Shown here: positions 44,501 to 57,500 of the stretch, piece by piece
How the letters are laid out: the number at the start of each line of letters is the position of its first letter
Numbering within the stretch: the stretch's first letter is position 1
Assembly (NCBI GenBank): GCA_950022295.1
Contig: OX465600.1
Location: forward strand, 200,599,782-200,663,781
Length of the DNA: 64,000 bases
Source of the DNA: Bromus sterilis
Lineage: Eukaryota > Streptophyta > Magnoliopsida > Poales > Poaceae
Direction of reading: 5' to 3'
The notes under the pieces: model-generated
What the model was told of the DNA's origin: nothing
The model's database searches: none
Seen by the model: only the letters and a program-made list of their open reading frames with translations
Made by a program: the position numbers and the translations under genes

Positions 44501-45376
44501 TCTGGTATTCGTAGTTCAGCACTAGCCAACTCAAAGCTAGCACTTCTGCTTTTGAACCCCACCTCCCTTTACCTTGATACATGTGCATGAGTAGTATAGC
44601 TCCTACGTAAGTCTTGCTGAGTACGAATTTGTACTCACGTTTGCTTATTCTATGTTTTAGATGAACCCACTGACCCCAAAGGTGGATTCTTCCTGGAGCT
44701 ATATAAATAAGGCTTCTCTAAGACATTTGTTAAACTTGTCTGTACTCAGACCTACTTTTCTTCCGCATGTTTGATGTAATGTTGGATCACGTTCTCCTGA
44801 TCTCTGTGTGCACTCTGTAAGAGTTATCAATAAAGTTGTGAATTTGTAAAGAATTGCAATGATACCTGCTGTTCATACTAGACATGTGTGCTGCGTGTAT
44901 GATGATAACATGCATGTCTTAGTATTGGTTTTTGAGAGCTTGGTTGTGATCTTGCTGGTGGTCTTTTATACACCAAGTGGCCCTTAGATGTGCGCAGCTT
45001 GGGGCATCGCGGTGGGATTGCTCGTGACTCTGTCATGTGGCACACTTTTTTGTATGATCGAGCCCTCCCTAGACCCCGACTAAGTGATCGGGCTTGAGTA
45101 AGTCTATGTAAGTGTTATAATACAATAGATAGTATGGTTGAGGCGACTTGTCTATGAGTATGGGAGTTCATCTCCCATATCATTTAGACTTGTGTGCGGA
45201 CGATGAGGACCCATCTCAGTTCATCATCCGGCCTGGATGGGATGCCCTCACGTTCGATGCTTTCCGAGAACATTCTGTGCTTGGCCTTGTCTTCTTAGAC
45301 AAGTGGGTACGGTTCTCGGCTCTCCATAAGATTGTGTTGTAGAGGCACTTGCATACGCTAACCCCAGGTCCTGACA
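41541..45376 (+). mobile_element. D3: solo LTR of chromovirus family D, opposite orientation (3836 bp)
   Basis: Reads TGTCAAAACCC to AGGTCCTGACA on the plus strand, the reverse of D1, D2 and D4. The flanks ACCGT (41536-41540) and ACAGT (45377-45381) are the duplication with one change. A GC-rich block lies at ~42000-42900; in sense orientation it follows an AT-rich region with TATAAAAAT at 41915, a possible but unproven promoter. Element E protease sequence resumes right after it. Confidence 0.88.
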
Positions 45377-45381
45377 ACAGT

Positions 45382-45604
45382 TGACTTCATTATTTTGATG
45401 TCAACAAATCAAGGAACCATAGTACTTGGAAGGGATTTCCTCCGAGCTATGAAAGGCTACATTGACATAAGTAAAGGTCAAATACGCTTAAGTGGGAAAG
45501 CCAAAGGTACGTATCTCTTCCCTAGGAAAAAGAAGAATGGGCTCATTGAAGAGAAAGTTGCAAATTTTGATGATCCTATTGATGATGACTTCTATGAACC
45601 TTGA
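45382..45604 (+). pseudogene. Element E protease remnant
   Basis: Contains GTIVLGRDFLRAMKGYID, matching the IILGRPFLRT end of the F protease, then KGTYLFPRKKK and a stop at 45602-45604. The catalytic loop upstream is not recognisable. Sequence after the stop is homologous to that after the F stop (GGGAGGCAACCC in both). Confidence 0.7.
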
Positions 45605-47056
45605 TTCTAGCTCAAAGGCATACAAGAAAGCGCTTATTGGGAGGCAACCCAAAAAAATATACTTTCAGTTTTAGTGGTCTTGATGTTTGTTACTACTGTA
45701 GCAACATCATTATATCTTTATGTTCAACCTGTGTGCCATGTTTTAGCCGCCGGTTGCAAAAAAAAATCAAAATTTGTGACATGATGTCTAGAAAACAGAA
45801 TCCATTTACTCCATTGCAAAAATTCTTAAAAATCACCAGATCATATTTTTTATCTGAATTTTTTGGCAGTATGCCCTATAAAATTTAATTTCTTCGGCCT
45901 GTTCCGAGATTTTTGATTTGAGTTAAAGAAGTTCCCCAAAACATTTATTTACTACCTGCTGGTTTGTTTTTCCCATATTCTGCGTTGTTTTATCTTTTCA
46001 CCGTTTTGAAAATCTTAAGCTTACTTTTTCTTTGCAAGAAACTTTTTCGAAATCTTGATAAACAATAGCTCTTCCTTAAAATCTTTATATCCAGTAGAGG
46101 AAAAATATTTTATTATGGGCACTAACCCCTCTAATCAGCTTTTTATGAGTTTCGTATGAAGGGAGTTTTCAAGTGTGCGAAGTAAGATGATGAAAGAAGA
46201 TCCGAGAGTGTCAAAATCTCAAGCTTGGGGATGCCCGATGCACCCCCAATAAATATTCAAGGAGACTGAAGCGCCTAAGGTTGGAGATGGCCCCGTGCAT
46301 CCCCTTCTCTATCAACAATCATCGGTTCGTCCTTCTACACACTATATTTTTATCAATTCATATGTTATGTGTTATGCTTGGAGCATCTTGCATTTATTTT
46401 TCAGTTTCCTTTTCTTAGTTTACTTTTTACTTGCTATTCATAACAAGTTTGACCCTATCCTACAATGTTTGGGAGAGAAACACGCTCCACTTCCACCTAG
46501 AACACACATCGGTTTCAAGCTTATCTTTGTTGAGTGTTCTGTTTTATATCTAGCTGTTGTCATGCTTAGCTCTTGTTTTCATGCTTATATTTTTAAGAGA
46601 TTTTATTTAGTTTGTTGCTTTTATAACTCTCTTGAGTATTCGTGTTTATATTGTTTAGAGAGTTGGCATGTTGCACTGAGTGTGTGTCTTGACTTGAGTA
46701 GGTAACTGAGGTTTCTATTTGAGTATAGTATGTAGTAACTTGAAGTAGTTTTGATGTATTGATTTGAGTAATGTTGGAATTATGTCTGTCAAGAGCTCAA
46801 GCCTATTAGTGATAGGTGTCGTATTTTGGGAAATTTGTGCTTATTTTTGAAAAATACAAAAGTTAGTTGATAACTCTAGCTACTAGATGGATCACTAACC
46901 TATGGAGGGGTTGTAATATATAGAGTACCCTCACGTAACATGGGTCGAGGATGCACAAGTATAACCAAACCCCCATACACTCCTCCTATGGGTACTTGTC
47001 TCTTTCTGAATCTCCTAATTAGATAGAGTGTTACCGATAATAAGTGGATGAGTTCC
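45605..47056 (+). other. Element E non-coding region
   Basis: Matches ~34086-35455 of element F, including AGCTTGGGGATG near 46221. No coding region is seen. The last five bases, GTTCC, are D4's target duplication. Confidence 0.75.
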
Positions 47057-50000
47057 TGTCGGGACCCGGAATATGCGTATGTAATTCCAGTCACAACTCA
47101 ATCGCATGGAGAGCCGAGAGTCGTACCCACTTGTCTAAGCAGACAAGGCCAAGCACAGAACACTCTCGGAAAGCATCGTACGTGAGGGGCATCCCATCCA
47201 GGCCGGATGATCAACTGAGATGGGTCCTCATCGCCCGCTCACAAGTCTAAATGATTATGGGTGGTGAAATCCCATACTCATAGACAAGTCGCCTCAACCA
47301 TGTTATCGATTGAATCATAACCCTTACATAAACAGACTCCAGCTCGATCACTTAGTTGGGGTCTAGGGCGGGCTCGATCATACAACAAAGTATGCACGTG
47401 ACAGAGTCACGAGCAATCGCATCGCGATGCCCCAAGCTGCGCACATCTAAGGGCCACTTGGTGTATAAAAGACCGTCAGCCAGATCACAACTAAGGTCTC
47501 GAAAACCCATACTAAGACATGCATGTTATAAACATACACGCAGCACATATGCCTATTATGAACAGCAGGTATCATCACATAACTCTACAAAGTGTATCTT
47601 TATTGACTTACACATAGAGCATACAAAGATCACATGTCTGTGATCAACATTACATCATACAACGGAAGCAAATTAGGTCTGAGTATAGACAAGTTTAACA
47701 AATGGCTTAGAGAAGCCTTGTAAACATGCAAGCCCATCCACGAGGGACCAGACTGCTGTCTGGAATTATACTACCAAGGTCAATGTCGAGCTTCACGAAG
47801 GTGACTCCATCGGGGTCTGGTTTTCCATCTAAAACATAGAATAAGCAAACGTGAGTACAAAATTGTACTCAGCAAGACTTACATCAGAACTATACTACTC
47901 ATGCTCAAGTATCAAAGTAAAGGAGGTGGGGTTCAACATGCAGAAGTGACAGCTTTGACTTGGCTAGTCCTGTACTACGAGTACCAGACTTGAGGTAAGA
48001 AGCGTACACGAGTCCACTACATGTCTCCAAACAATACACCACTATGGTTACTTCCTCGACTTCCCCACGAGGAAGCCCACCATAGCACTCACGCTTATCT
48101 TGCGACTTTTAGAGTATCCATTCAAGTTGTCTATGATCAAGTAGAGGTCTCCAAGTAGTCCATAACTGCGGACACGGCTATTCGAATAGTTCATTAACCC
48201 TATAGGGGTGTACTTCTTCACACACGTGTCATCACTTATCGCCTCGTTCTCGTCACCCTTCAAGCGGGTGTCGGACGTGGATGAAACCAAGGCACTAGCC
48301 TCACATCACCTTCTCTAATCCAGGAGTCGACTACCTGAGTTTGGCACCGCTCGAGAGTACGGCCGGTTCCACGAAACGGACTCAGATAATGTAAGGGACT
48401 GAGACGCCACCTCTGCCAGATGGTTTCACTCCCTCACATATATATATGATGCAACCTTTTCTTCATTCTTTTTCTATGCACATGCCAAATGGAAAGCCCG
48501 AATCTATTGTGACTCCTGGACCGGATCGGGTACGTAAAGAGGCCAAATGGGGTTCCCATAAAACCCTACATGTGGTCATACTCTTTGTCTTGGATCACAA
48601 AACAGGAACTCGGATCCTAGGGAAGTGTTCAACGAGACAACCCACTGTGTACTCCTACACAGCTTCTCATCGTTCACCTTTGCTTAGGGTGGATTCACCA
48701 ACACATTATCATCAGCATCACTGTATTCATTCCATCCCGACTCACAATCATAACATCCTCATTGTATCACTAAGCAGCAATAAGCAGTAACAGTTGCAGG
48801 GGCCACATGCTCAACATTCAACTCCTATATCTGCTAGGATTGTGGTTTTCTTAATACAGTGACAAAATAAATAGGTCATGCATCGGAATGGGTTCAACTA
48901 TGCGAAAGAACGTGTCTCGGTGATCTCCTAAACATGCATAAGCGAGACTGAGAGGGAAATAGGATTTTAGACATGATGAATGGGGGTTTGCTTGCCTTGC
49001 TGACGATACACGGTTCTTATCGGTGGTCTTCTCCTTCGGGGGTGATCACCGTCTCGGAGGAACTGTTACCGGCACAATCATCAACAAAGGGGGCAACATT
49101 AAATGTAAATGCACAAGCACATGACCATGTTGTCCATGATGTGATTGGTATTGTTTATGGCACATTTGATTTAAATGAAGTGTATTGCATTTGAAATGCA
49201 AATTCAAACTCCATATGTTGGTTAAATTAGCCAAGTTGCAAATGCCATTATTTGTTCTTTATAAACCATGTGATCATGTGTGTAATGTGCCTCTGATGTA
49301 CAAGTGATCAAGGTTGCATTGCAAAGGTTCAAGTTGAATTAGCATTTGAATTAAATTTGAATTAATTCCAATTAAGCCAATTAGCAAAAGCTACTGGTCA
49401 CATTTTAAATTCAACTAAAACATGGTTGAAAGTTGCATATTTGGATATAGAATTTTCTGCTGATCATTTTTCATATACTATATGTTAAATTTGGAGTTAA
49501 TATGAATTTTCTATGATTTTTCAAAGTTTAGCTAATTTACTGTATTTTCTGGATTATTCTGATTTCTTTTAATTCTTTTTAATCCCTTTTCTTTTTATTG
49601 CGTCAGGGTGGCGTAGGGGTGATGTCACAGGGGGGCTGACAGGTGGGGCCCTGCTGTCATAGGCTCTGGGGGTTAATCCCTTGTTAGTTATAAACTAACA
49701 ATGTTTAGTTAAGGGCCTGGGGCCCACTGTCAGTGACTAGGGTTAGGATTAGGGGGTGTTTAGGTGCTCTAATGGAGGGGCTCGTCGGCGTTGCCACTGT
49801 AGGCCGCCGGAATTTCGCCGGACTTGGGATTCGGGCACGGGGAGTGGCGTGGATGGCATGGGCGTGTAGCCCGCAACCTCGTGCATCCAAAGAAGCGAGC
49901 GGGATGCCAAGGGGAGGCCCCAGGCCATGGCTACAACGACAATGGCGGCGGCCGGAGCCACTGGAAGAAGGCGACTGTGATTGGGGCACGGGAGGAGCCG

Positions 50001-50958
50001 GGGTTAGGGGGGGTCGAACCTTGAGCTCACCGGGATCACGTCTAGGCGGTCGGGGAGGTCAGTGGGGTGCTGGTGATGGCGAATCTCTCGCCGGAGCTCG
50101 TTGCGGCCGGCGACGAGGAGCTTGACGTGGGCGTCGTCTCCAGTGGACCTTGGCGTGAATTGATGGGGGGAAACGACGAAGACGACGGTGGCGGTCCTTC
50201 TGGGCATGGTGGCGCAGCGAGGGGGGTCCGATGGCCACGTCGGCACGGCGGCGCGCTGCGCTGACTTCACTGCCGGCGGTGAAAAACTTGACGACGGCGG
50301 CGCTAGAAGAAACAGAGAAGGGAGGGGAGTACGCAGGGGGTCTCTGGGTGTTGCGTGGCATGCATATGGGGGCTGGGGAGGCCTAGAAGGGCCTCGTCGG
50401 CGTCCACGGTGACCAGTGCTCCACAGAGCTGCTTGGAGGCGTTGGGAAGAAGAAGACAAACGGTGGGGTGGCTGGGCCGTGCTGGGCCTTCGCCCTGGGC
50501 GTAAGGTAAGGCTCTCTGACTTTCTTTTTATTTTATTTTTCTGTCTTTTGTTTGCCCCAATAAATAAAAATACCAAAGCATTTTTATTAAATGCCCAAAA
50601 AATTTAAAAAACCCTAGGTGTCCAGTAGCTAGTCACAAATAGGATTTGGGCATTTTTGAAATTCAAACAATTTGAATTTCAAATTAAATAGGGGTTCTTT
50701 AAATTTTCCAAGGCACTGTTTGAATTTTTGGAAAATCCTTGACTATGGGAATGAACCCAAACCACTTTTCAAATGATCAACATCATTTATAGAAATTTTC
50801 CAACTATTCAAATGATTTTTGGAAAAATATTTTTATCTGGCCATTTGAATTAAATTCTCAGGGCTTTTCTTTTCCCCAATTTTGAATTACCTTTTGAATT
50901 TTTCATGATGCAAAGGGACACTCAAATCCTAGCACTTTCCTTAGTTGGGGTTGTGAAA
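47057..50958 (-). mobile_element. 3' LTR of D4 (left, 3902 bp)
   Basis: Plus strand TGTCGGGACCCGG to GGGTTGTGAAA; the expected GACA end is changed to GAAA next to the polypurine tract. A GC-rich block is at ~49730-50510. Confidence 0.9.
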
Positions 50959-50973
50959 ACTCGCCCCCACTCA
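50959..50973 (-). other. Polypurine tract of D4
   Basis: The minus strand reads GAGTGGGGGCGAGT directly before the LTR. Confidence 0.75.
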
Positions 50974-50989
50974 AAAGAATCTCGTCTCG

Positions 50990-51244
50990 AGGTTCAGAAG
51001 TCGTCGGGAGGAAGGTGGGGTACTCGACACAGAGGCAGCCTTCTCTTTCCCATGTGGCTTCTTTCACGGAGCGATGTGACCATTGCACTTTGAGGAACTT
51101 GATCCTCTGACGACGAGTGACATGCTCTGTGGAATCAAGAATACGAACGGGGTACTCTCGATAAGAAAGGTCATCTTGGAGATCAAGCGTTTCATGGTCG
51201 ACTTCGCGGATGGGGTCCTTGAAGCAACGCCTGAGTTGTGACAC
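50990..51244 (-). pseudogene. D4 integrase C-terminal chromodomain
   Basis: In the minus-strand frame from 51244 a chromodomain is read at ~51163-51005: YPVRILDSTEHVTRR, then IKFLKVQWSHRSVKEATWE, then EYPTF. This is the form found at the integrase C-terminus of Tekay-type chromoviruses, where it is thought to guide insertion to modified chromatin. The frame runs to 50903, inside the LTR. A frame change separates it from the core upstream. Confidence 0.88.
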
Positions 51245-52190
51245 ATGGAATACATCATGTACTCTGGAAAGGTGCGGGGTAGTTCAAGTTGGTAGGAAAC
51301 TTCTCCACGTTTAGCAAGAATGCGGAAAGGTCTGATGTAATGTGGGGCCAACTTGCCTTTGATACCGAATCTTTTGGTTCCCTTCAGAGGAGTAACCCAA
51401 AGGTAAGCCTTCTCATCAATATTGTAGGTCTCCTCTCTATGATGACCATCATAGTAGCTCTTTTGACGAGACTGAGCGGCTTTCAAACGATCACGAACAA
51501 TGCAAACTTACTCTTCTGCTTCCTTGATCATATCTGGTCCAAAGAGTTGTCTTTCACCGGTTTCTGACCAGTTTAGGGGTGTTCGACATCGTCGGCCATA
51601 GAGGAGTTCAAAAGGAGCCATGTTCAAACTAGATTGAAAACTATTGTTATAAGCAAATTCGGAAAATGGAAGAGACTTCTCCCAATTCTTTCCGAATGAG
51701 ATAACACAAGCTCTAAGCATGTCTTCAAGAATTTGGTTAACCCTTTCGACTTGACCGCTAGACTGAGGATGGAAAGCTGTACTAAAGGATACATGTGTTC
51801 CCATAGCATTCTAAAAGCTTCCCAAGAATCTAGAGGTGAAAAGGCTGTCACAATCAGAATTGATTTCCAAAGGAACACCGTGAAGAGACACAATTCTAGA
51901 GACATACAAGTCTGCTAACTGGCTAGCAGTTATAGACTCGCGAACGGGAAGGAAGTGAGCAACTTTGGAAAGTCGGCCAATGACAACGAAGATGGCATCA
52001 TTTCCTTTTTGGGTTATTGGAAAGCCGGTGATGAAGTCCATACCGACTTTGTCCCATTTCCACTCGTGAATAGGAAAAGGTTGAAGTGTGCCAGCAGGTA
52101 TTTGGTGTTCTGCCTTAATGCGACGACAAACATCACATTCAGCAACAAATCAAGCAATGTCTCTCTTCATCCTGGTCCACCAAAATCTCT
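51064..52190 (-). pseudogene. D4 integrase zinc region and catalytic core
   Basis: From 52190 leftward: the second half of the zinc region (ECDVCRR), the catalytic core GMDFITGFPIT (Asp), EINSDCDSLFTSRF (Asp) and HPQSSGQVERVNQ (Glu), then YNNSFQSSLNMAPFELLYGR and the C-terminal SQKSYYDGHHR-type segment. Stops occur at ~52148-52150 (after RDIA), after GSF near 51811, and near 51508. The catalytic triad is kept but the gene is broken. Confidence 0.88.
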
Positions 52191-52986
52191 GGCGTAGATC
52201 TCGGTACATTTTTGTCCTACCGGGATGAATCGAGAGGGATTTGTCATGGGCTTCTTTGAGGATTAGTTGCCTTAGATCTCTATTCTTAGGTAGTACCAAA
52301 TGATTTCCTAAGAATACCGTTCCTTTGCTATCTGTGGAGAAACATTTAGCAACTCCACTAGCAATGTTCTCCTTGATCCGGCGAACACCTCGTGCACGCC
52401 ATTGGGCAACTATGATTTGATCCTCTAGAGTTGGTTTCGCCATCAAGTTGAAAAGAGATCCACGAGGAACAATCTCGAGGTTGAGCTTTCGAAATTCCTC
52501 ATGAAGAAGTGGTTGATACTGTTGTAACATGAGGTTGTTACAATACGACTTACGACTTAGTGCATCAGCCATGAAATTGGCTTTGCCTGGGGTGTAAGAA
52601 ATTCCTAAGTCATAATCTTTTATCAACTCTATCCAGCGTCTTTGCCTGAGATTAAGATCTGGCTGGGTGAAAATATATTTGAGGCTTTGGTGGTCGGAAT
52701 AGATCTCACAACGATTACCAAGGAGGTAATGTCGCCAAGTCTTCAGGGCATGAACTACGGCAGCGAGTTCAAGATCATGGTTAGGATAGTTCTCTTCATG
52801 TGGACGCAACTGGCGTGAAGCATAAGCTACCACATGTCTATCTTGCATAAGTTTGCATGCTAACCCTTGCCGTGAAGCATCACAATAGATCTCGAAATCC
52901 CTTTTGGTGTCTGGAGGCGCAAGTACGGGTGCAGAAGTCAATCTTCTCTTTAGCTCTTGAAAGCTTTCCTCGCACTTGGGGTCCAT
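52150..52986 (-). pseudogene. D4 RNase H and start of integrase
   Basis: An open frame of 278 codons. RNase H is recognised by FEIYCDASRQGLACKL, VVAYASRQLRPHEENYPNHD, LELAAVVHALKTWRHYLLG and IYSDHQSLKYIF. The integrase zinc region begins with HDKSLSIHPGRTKMY. The frame ends with TGA where Arg is usual (after RDIA), a C-to-T change in CGA. This is the longest intact piece of D4. Confidence 0.9.
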
Positions 52987-53806
52987 TCGAATTTCTTATC
53001 TTTCTTGAGGAGTTCAGTCAGAGGCTTTGCAACTTTGGAGAAGTTCTCAACGAAGTGGCGACAATAGCTTGCTAGTCCAAGAAAACTCCTAACTTGCATA
53101 ACCGATTCAGGTGGAGTCCAGTCAAGGACGGCCTGAACTCTCTCAGAATTGACATCGATGCCTTTTGCAGAAATCACGTGGCCTAAATAGGTCAGTTCTG
53201 GTGGCCAAAATTCACACTTGGAGAATTTAGCATACAGGCGATGCTCTCTAAGTTCATCAATACCAGCCTTCGATGTTCGGCATGTTCTTCTTCGTTCTTC
53301 GAGTAGATGAGAATGTCATCGAGATAAACCACAACAATTTTATCTAGGTACTCCATGAAGATCGAATTCATCATGCGCGAGAAAGTGGCGGGGGCATTGG
53401 TTAAACCAAAGGACATGATGGTGTACTCGTAAAGACCATAACGAGTAGTAAAAGCCGTTTTGGGAATGTCCTCGTTTCGGATTTTGATTTGATGATAACC
53501 CAATCTCAAATCCATCTTGGAGAAGACAGAGGATCCTGCAAGTTGATCATAAAGATCATTGATCCTAGGCAGTGGGTACTTGTTCTTTATCGTCGCTACA
53601 TTTAGCGGGCGATAGTCTACGCACATCATTTCTATTCCATCTTTCTTCGTTACGAACAGAACGGGGCAACCCCATGGCGATGAGCTAGGTCGGATGAAGC
53701 CTTTTTCCAACAAAGCTTCCAGTTGGGTTTTAAGCTCAGCTAACTCACGTGGGGCCATTTTGTATGGCCGTCTAGAAATTGGTGCGGTGCCTGGTATAAG
53801 ATCCAC
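52950..53806 (-). pseudogene. D4 reverse transcriptase
   Basis: From 53806: LIPGTAPISRRPYKMAP, EKGFIRPSSSPWGCPVLFV, DYRPLNVATIKNKYPLPRI, FSKMDLRLGYHQIKI, FGLTNAPATFSRMMN and the catalytic VVYLDDILIYSKN (~53310), all in order and uninterrupted for 204 codons. A frameshift near 53260 moves to the thumb and connection (SFLGLASYCRHFV, LLKKDKKFEWT at 53177-52950). Compared with intact elements the core is well preserved. Confidence 0.9.
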
Positions 53807-54485
53807 TATGAATTCTACACATCTGTCGGGTGGCTAGGTTTAAGGGGTTGGATCTCTGGATAGATTCTTAGAGGATGACCAAGGTTTACTAGGGGCTAAA
53901 ACAGATATGTCAGAGTAGCAAAGTACCCCAACACGATGGTTAGTGTGGTTCTTCTGGCTAGAAGTCATCTAAACTGGGAGGAAGAACTCCAAATGCATCA
54001 ATATAGGTTTCTAGAAGAAAACCTACAACAATCTCTAGAGAACTGTCGGGCATGCCACCTAGAAGTTCTTCTAAAAGGACAACCAAAATGGGGAGAAGGA
54101 TTTTGCAAATGCATCAGATTATGAAGAACCTGGAATGACTCGGACAGCATAACGGCTGCAATAGCAAGAGAAATGGAAATATTCAAAACATAACAACATC
54201 ACTTACATAGGATATCTCAAAATAGGAAGCACAAAGACTCTTGAAGACCGAACACAACTTTCCTACGGCTACAAGGAAGCAATCAACGAGATGTTCTAGT
54301 AAGACATAAATGAGCCTAGTCCTATCATCCCATAGAAAAGATAAGGGTGATTCAGAACTCAGATTGATGAGGGTAAGGAGAAAAAAAAAGCCTTACGTTG
54401 TTCCCTTTATACCCAAGTAACTATATAACTATAGAATGCTAGACTCGACTTCGACCAAGGGTTTGATAATCCTACACACAGTCCT
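53807..54485 (-). other. D4 region where gag and protease should be
   Basis: Only ~680 bp separate the primer site from RT. No gag, zinc-knuckle or protease motif is found in any frame. Intact Tekay-type elements carry about 1.5 kb or more of gag and protease here, so a deletion is likely. Confidence 0.7.
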
Positions 54486-54497
54486 GCTCTGATACCA
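54486..54497 (-). other. Primer-binding site of D4 (initiator Met tRNA)
   Basis: The minus strand reads TGGTATCAGAGC, four bases inside the 5' LTR. Confidence 0.9.
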
Positions 54498-54501
54498 AGT
54501 C

Positions 54502-57500
54502 TGCCGGGACCCGGAATATGCGTATGTAATTCCAGTCACAACTCAATCACATGGAGAGCCGAGAGTCGTACCCACTTGTCTAAGCAGACAAGGCCAAGCA
54601 CAGAACACTCTCGGAAATCATCGTACGTGAGGGGCATCCCATCCTGGCCGGATGATCAACTGAGATGGGTCCTCATAGCCCGCTCACAATTCTAAATGAT
54701 TATGGATGGTGAAATCCCATACTCATAGACAATTCGCCTCAACCATGTTATCGATTGAATCATAACCCTTACATAAACAGACTCCAGCCAGATCACTTAG
54801 TCGGGGTCTAGGGCGGGCTCGATCATACAACAAAATGTGCACGTGACAGAGTCACGAGCAATCGCATCGCGATGCCCCAAGCTGCGCACATCTAAGGGCC
54901 ACTTGGTGTATAAAAGACCGCCAGCCAGATCACAACTAAGGTCTCGAAAACCGATACTAAGACATGCATGTTATAAACATACACGCAGCACAAATGCCTA
55001 GTATGAACAGCAGGTATCATCACATAACTCTACAAAGTCTATCTTTATTGACTTACACATAGAGCATACAAAGATCACATGTCTGTGATCAACATTACAT
55101 CATACAACGGAAGCAAATTAGGTCTGAGTACAGACAAGTTTAACAAATGGCTTAGAGAAGCCTTGTAAACATACATGCCCATCCACGAGGGACCAGTCTG
55201 CTATCTGGAACTATACTACCAAGGTCAATGTCGAGCTTCACGAAGGTGACTCCATCGGGGTCTGGTTTTCCATCTAAAACATAGAATAAGCAAACGTGAG
55301 TACAAAATCTTACTCAGCAAGACTTACATCAGTACTATACTACTCATGCTAAGGTATCAAGGTAAAGGAGGTGGGGTTCAACATGCAGAAGTGCCAGCTT
55401 TGACTTGGCTAGTCCTGTACTACGAGTACCAGACTTGAGGTAAGAAGCGTACACAAGTCCACTACATGTCTCCAAACAATACACCACTATGGTTACTTCC
55501 TCGACTACCCCACGAGGAAGCCCACCATAGCACTCACGCTTATTTTGCGATTTTTAGAGTATCCATTCAAATTGTCTATGATCAAGTAGAGGTCTCCAAG
55601 TAGTCCATAACCACGGACACGGCTATTCGAATAGTTCATTAACCCTGCAGGGGTGTACATCTTCACACGCGTGTCATCACTTATCGCATCGTTCTCGTCA
55701 CCCTTCAAGCGGGTGTCGGACGTGGATTAAACCAAGGCACTAACCTCACATCACCTTCTCTAATCCAGGAGTCGACTACCTGAGTTTGGCACCGCTCGAG
55801 AGTCCGGCCGGTTCCACGAAACGAACTCAGATAATGTAAGGGACCGAGATGCCACCTCAGCCAGATGGTTTCACTGCCTCACAGGTCCACCCACATATCT
55901 ATATGATGCAACCTTTTCTTCATTCTTTTCTATGCACATGCCAAATGGAAAGCCCGAATCTATTGTGACTCCTGGACCGGATCGGGTACGTAAAGAGGCC
56001 AAACGGGGTTCCCATAAAACCCTACATGTGGTCATACTCTTTGTCTTGGATCACAAAACAGGAACTCAGGGCCTAGGGCAGTGTTCAACGAGACAACCCA
56101 CTATGTACTCCTACACATCCTCTCATCGTTCACCTTTGCTTAGGGTGGATTCACCAACACGTTATCATCAGCATCACTGTATTCATTCCATCCCGACTCA
56201 CAATCACAACATCCTCATTGTATCTCTAAGCAGCAATAAGAAGTAACAGTTGCAGGGGCCACATGCTTAACATTCAACTCCTATATCTGCTAGGATTGTG
56301 GTTTTCTTAATACGGTGACAAAATGATAGGTCATGCATCGGAATGGGTTCAACTATGCGAAAGAACGTGTCTCGGTGATCTCCTAAACATGCATAAGCGA
56401 GACTGAGAGGGAAATAGGATTTTATAGACATGATCAATGGGGGTTTGCTTGCCTTGCTGACGATACACGGTTCTTATCGGTGGTCTTCTCCTTCGGGGGT
56501 GATCACCGTCTCGGAGGCACTGTTACCGGCACAATCATCAACAAAGGGGGCAACATTAAATGTAAATGCACAAGCACATGACCATGTTGTCCATGATGTG
56601 ATTGGTATTGTTTATGGCACATTTGATTTAAACGAAGTGTATTGCATTTGAAATGCAAATTCAAACTCCATATGTTGGTTAAATTAGCCAAGTTGCAAAT
56701 GTCATTATTTGTTCTTTATAAACCATGTGATCATGTGTGTAATGTGCCTCTGATGTACAAGTGATCAAGGTTGCATTGCAAAGGTTCAAGTTGAATTAGC
56801 ATTTGAATTAAATTTGAATTAATTCCAATTAAACCAATTAGCAAAAGCTACTGGTCACATTTTAAATTAAACTCAAACATGGTTGAAATTTGCATATTTG
56901 GATAGAGAATTTTCTGCTGATCATTTTTCATATATTATATGTTAAATTTGGAGTTAATATGAATTTTCTATGATTTTTCAAAGTTTTGCTAATTTTCTGC
57001 ATTTTCTGGATTATTATGATTTCTTTTAATTCCTTTTCTTTTTATTGCCTCAGGGTGGCGTGGGGGTGATGTCACAGGGGGCTGACAGGTGGGGCCCTGC
57101 TGTCATAGGCTCTGGGGGTTAATCCCCTGTTAATTATAAACTAACAGTGGTTAGTTAAGGGCCTGGGCCCACTGTCAATGACTAGGGTTAGGATTAGGGG
57201 GTGTTTAGGTGCTCTAATGGAGGGGCTCGTCGGCGTTGCCACTGTAGGCCGCCGGAATTTCGCCGAACTTGGGATTCGGGCACGGGGAGTGGCGTGGGTG
57301 GCATGGGCGTGTAGCCCGCAACCTCGCGCATCCAAAGGAGCGAGCGGGATGCCAAGGGGAGGCCCCAGGCCACGGCTACGACGACAATGGCGGCGGCCGG
57401 AGCCACTGGAAGAAGGCGACGGCGATTGGGGCACGGGAGGAGCCGGGGTTAGGGGGGATCGAACCGTGAGCTCACCGGGATCACGTCTGGGCAGTTGGGG

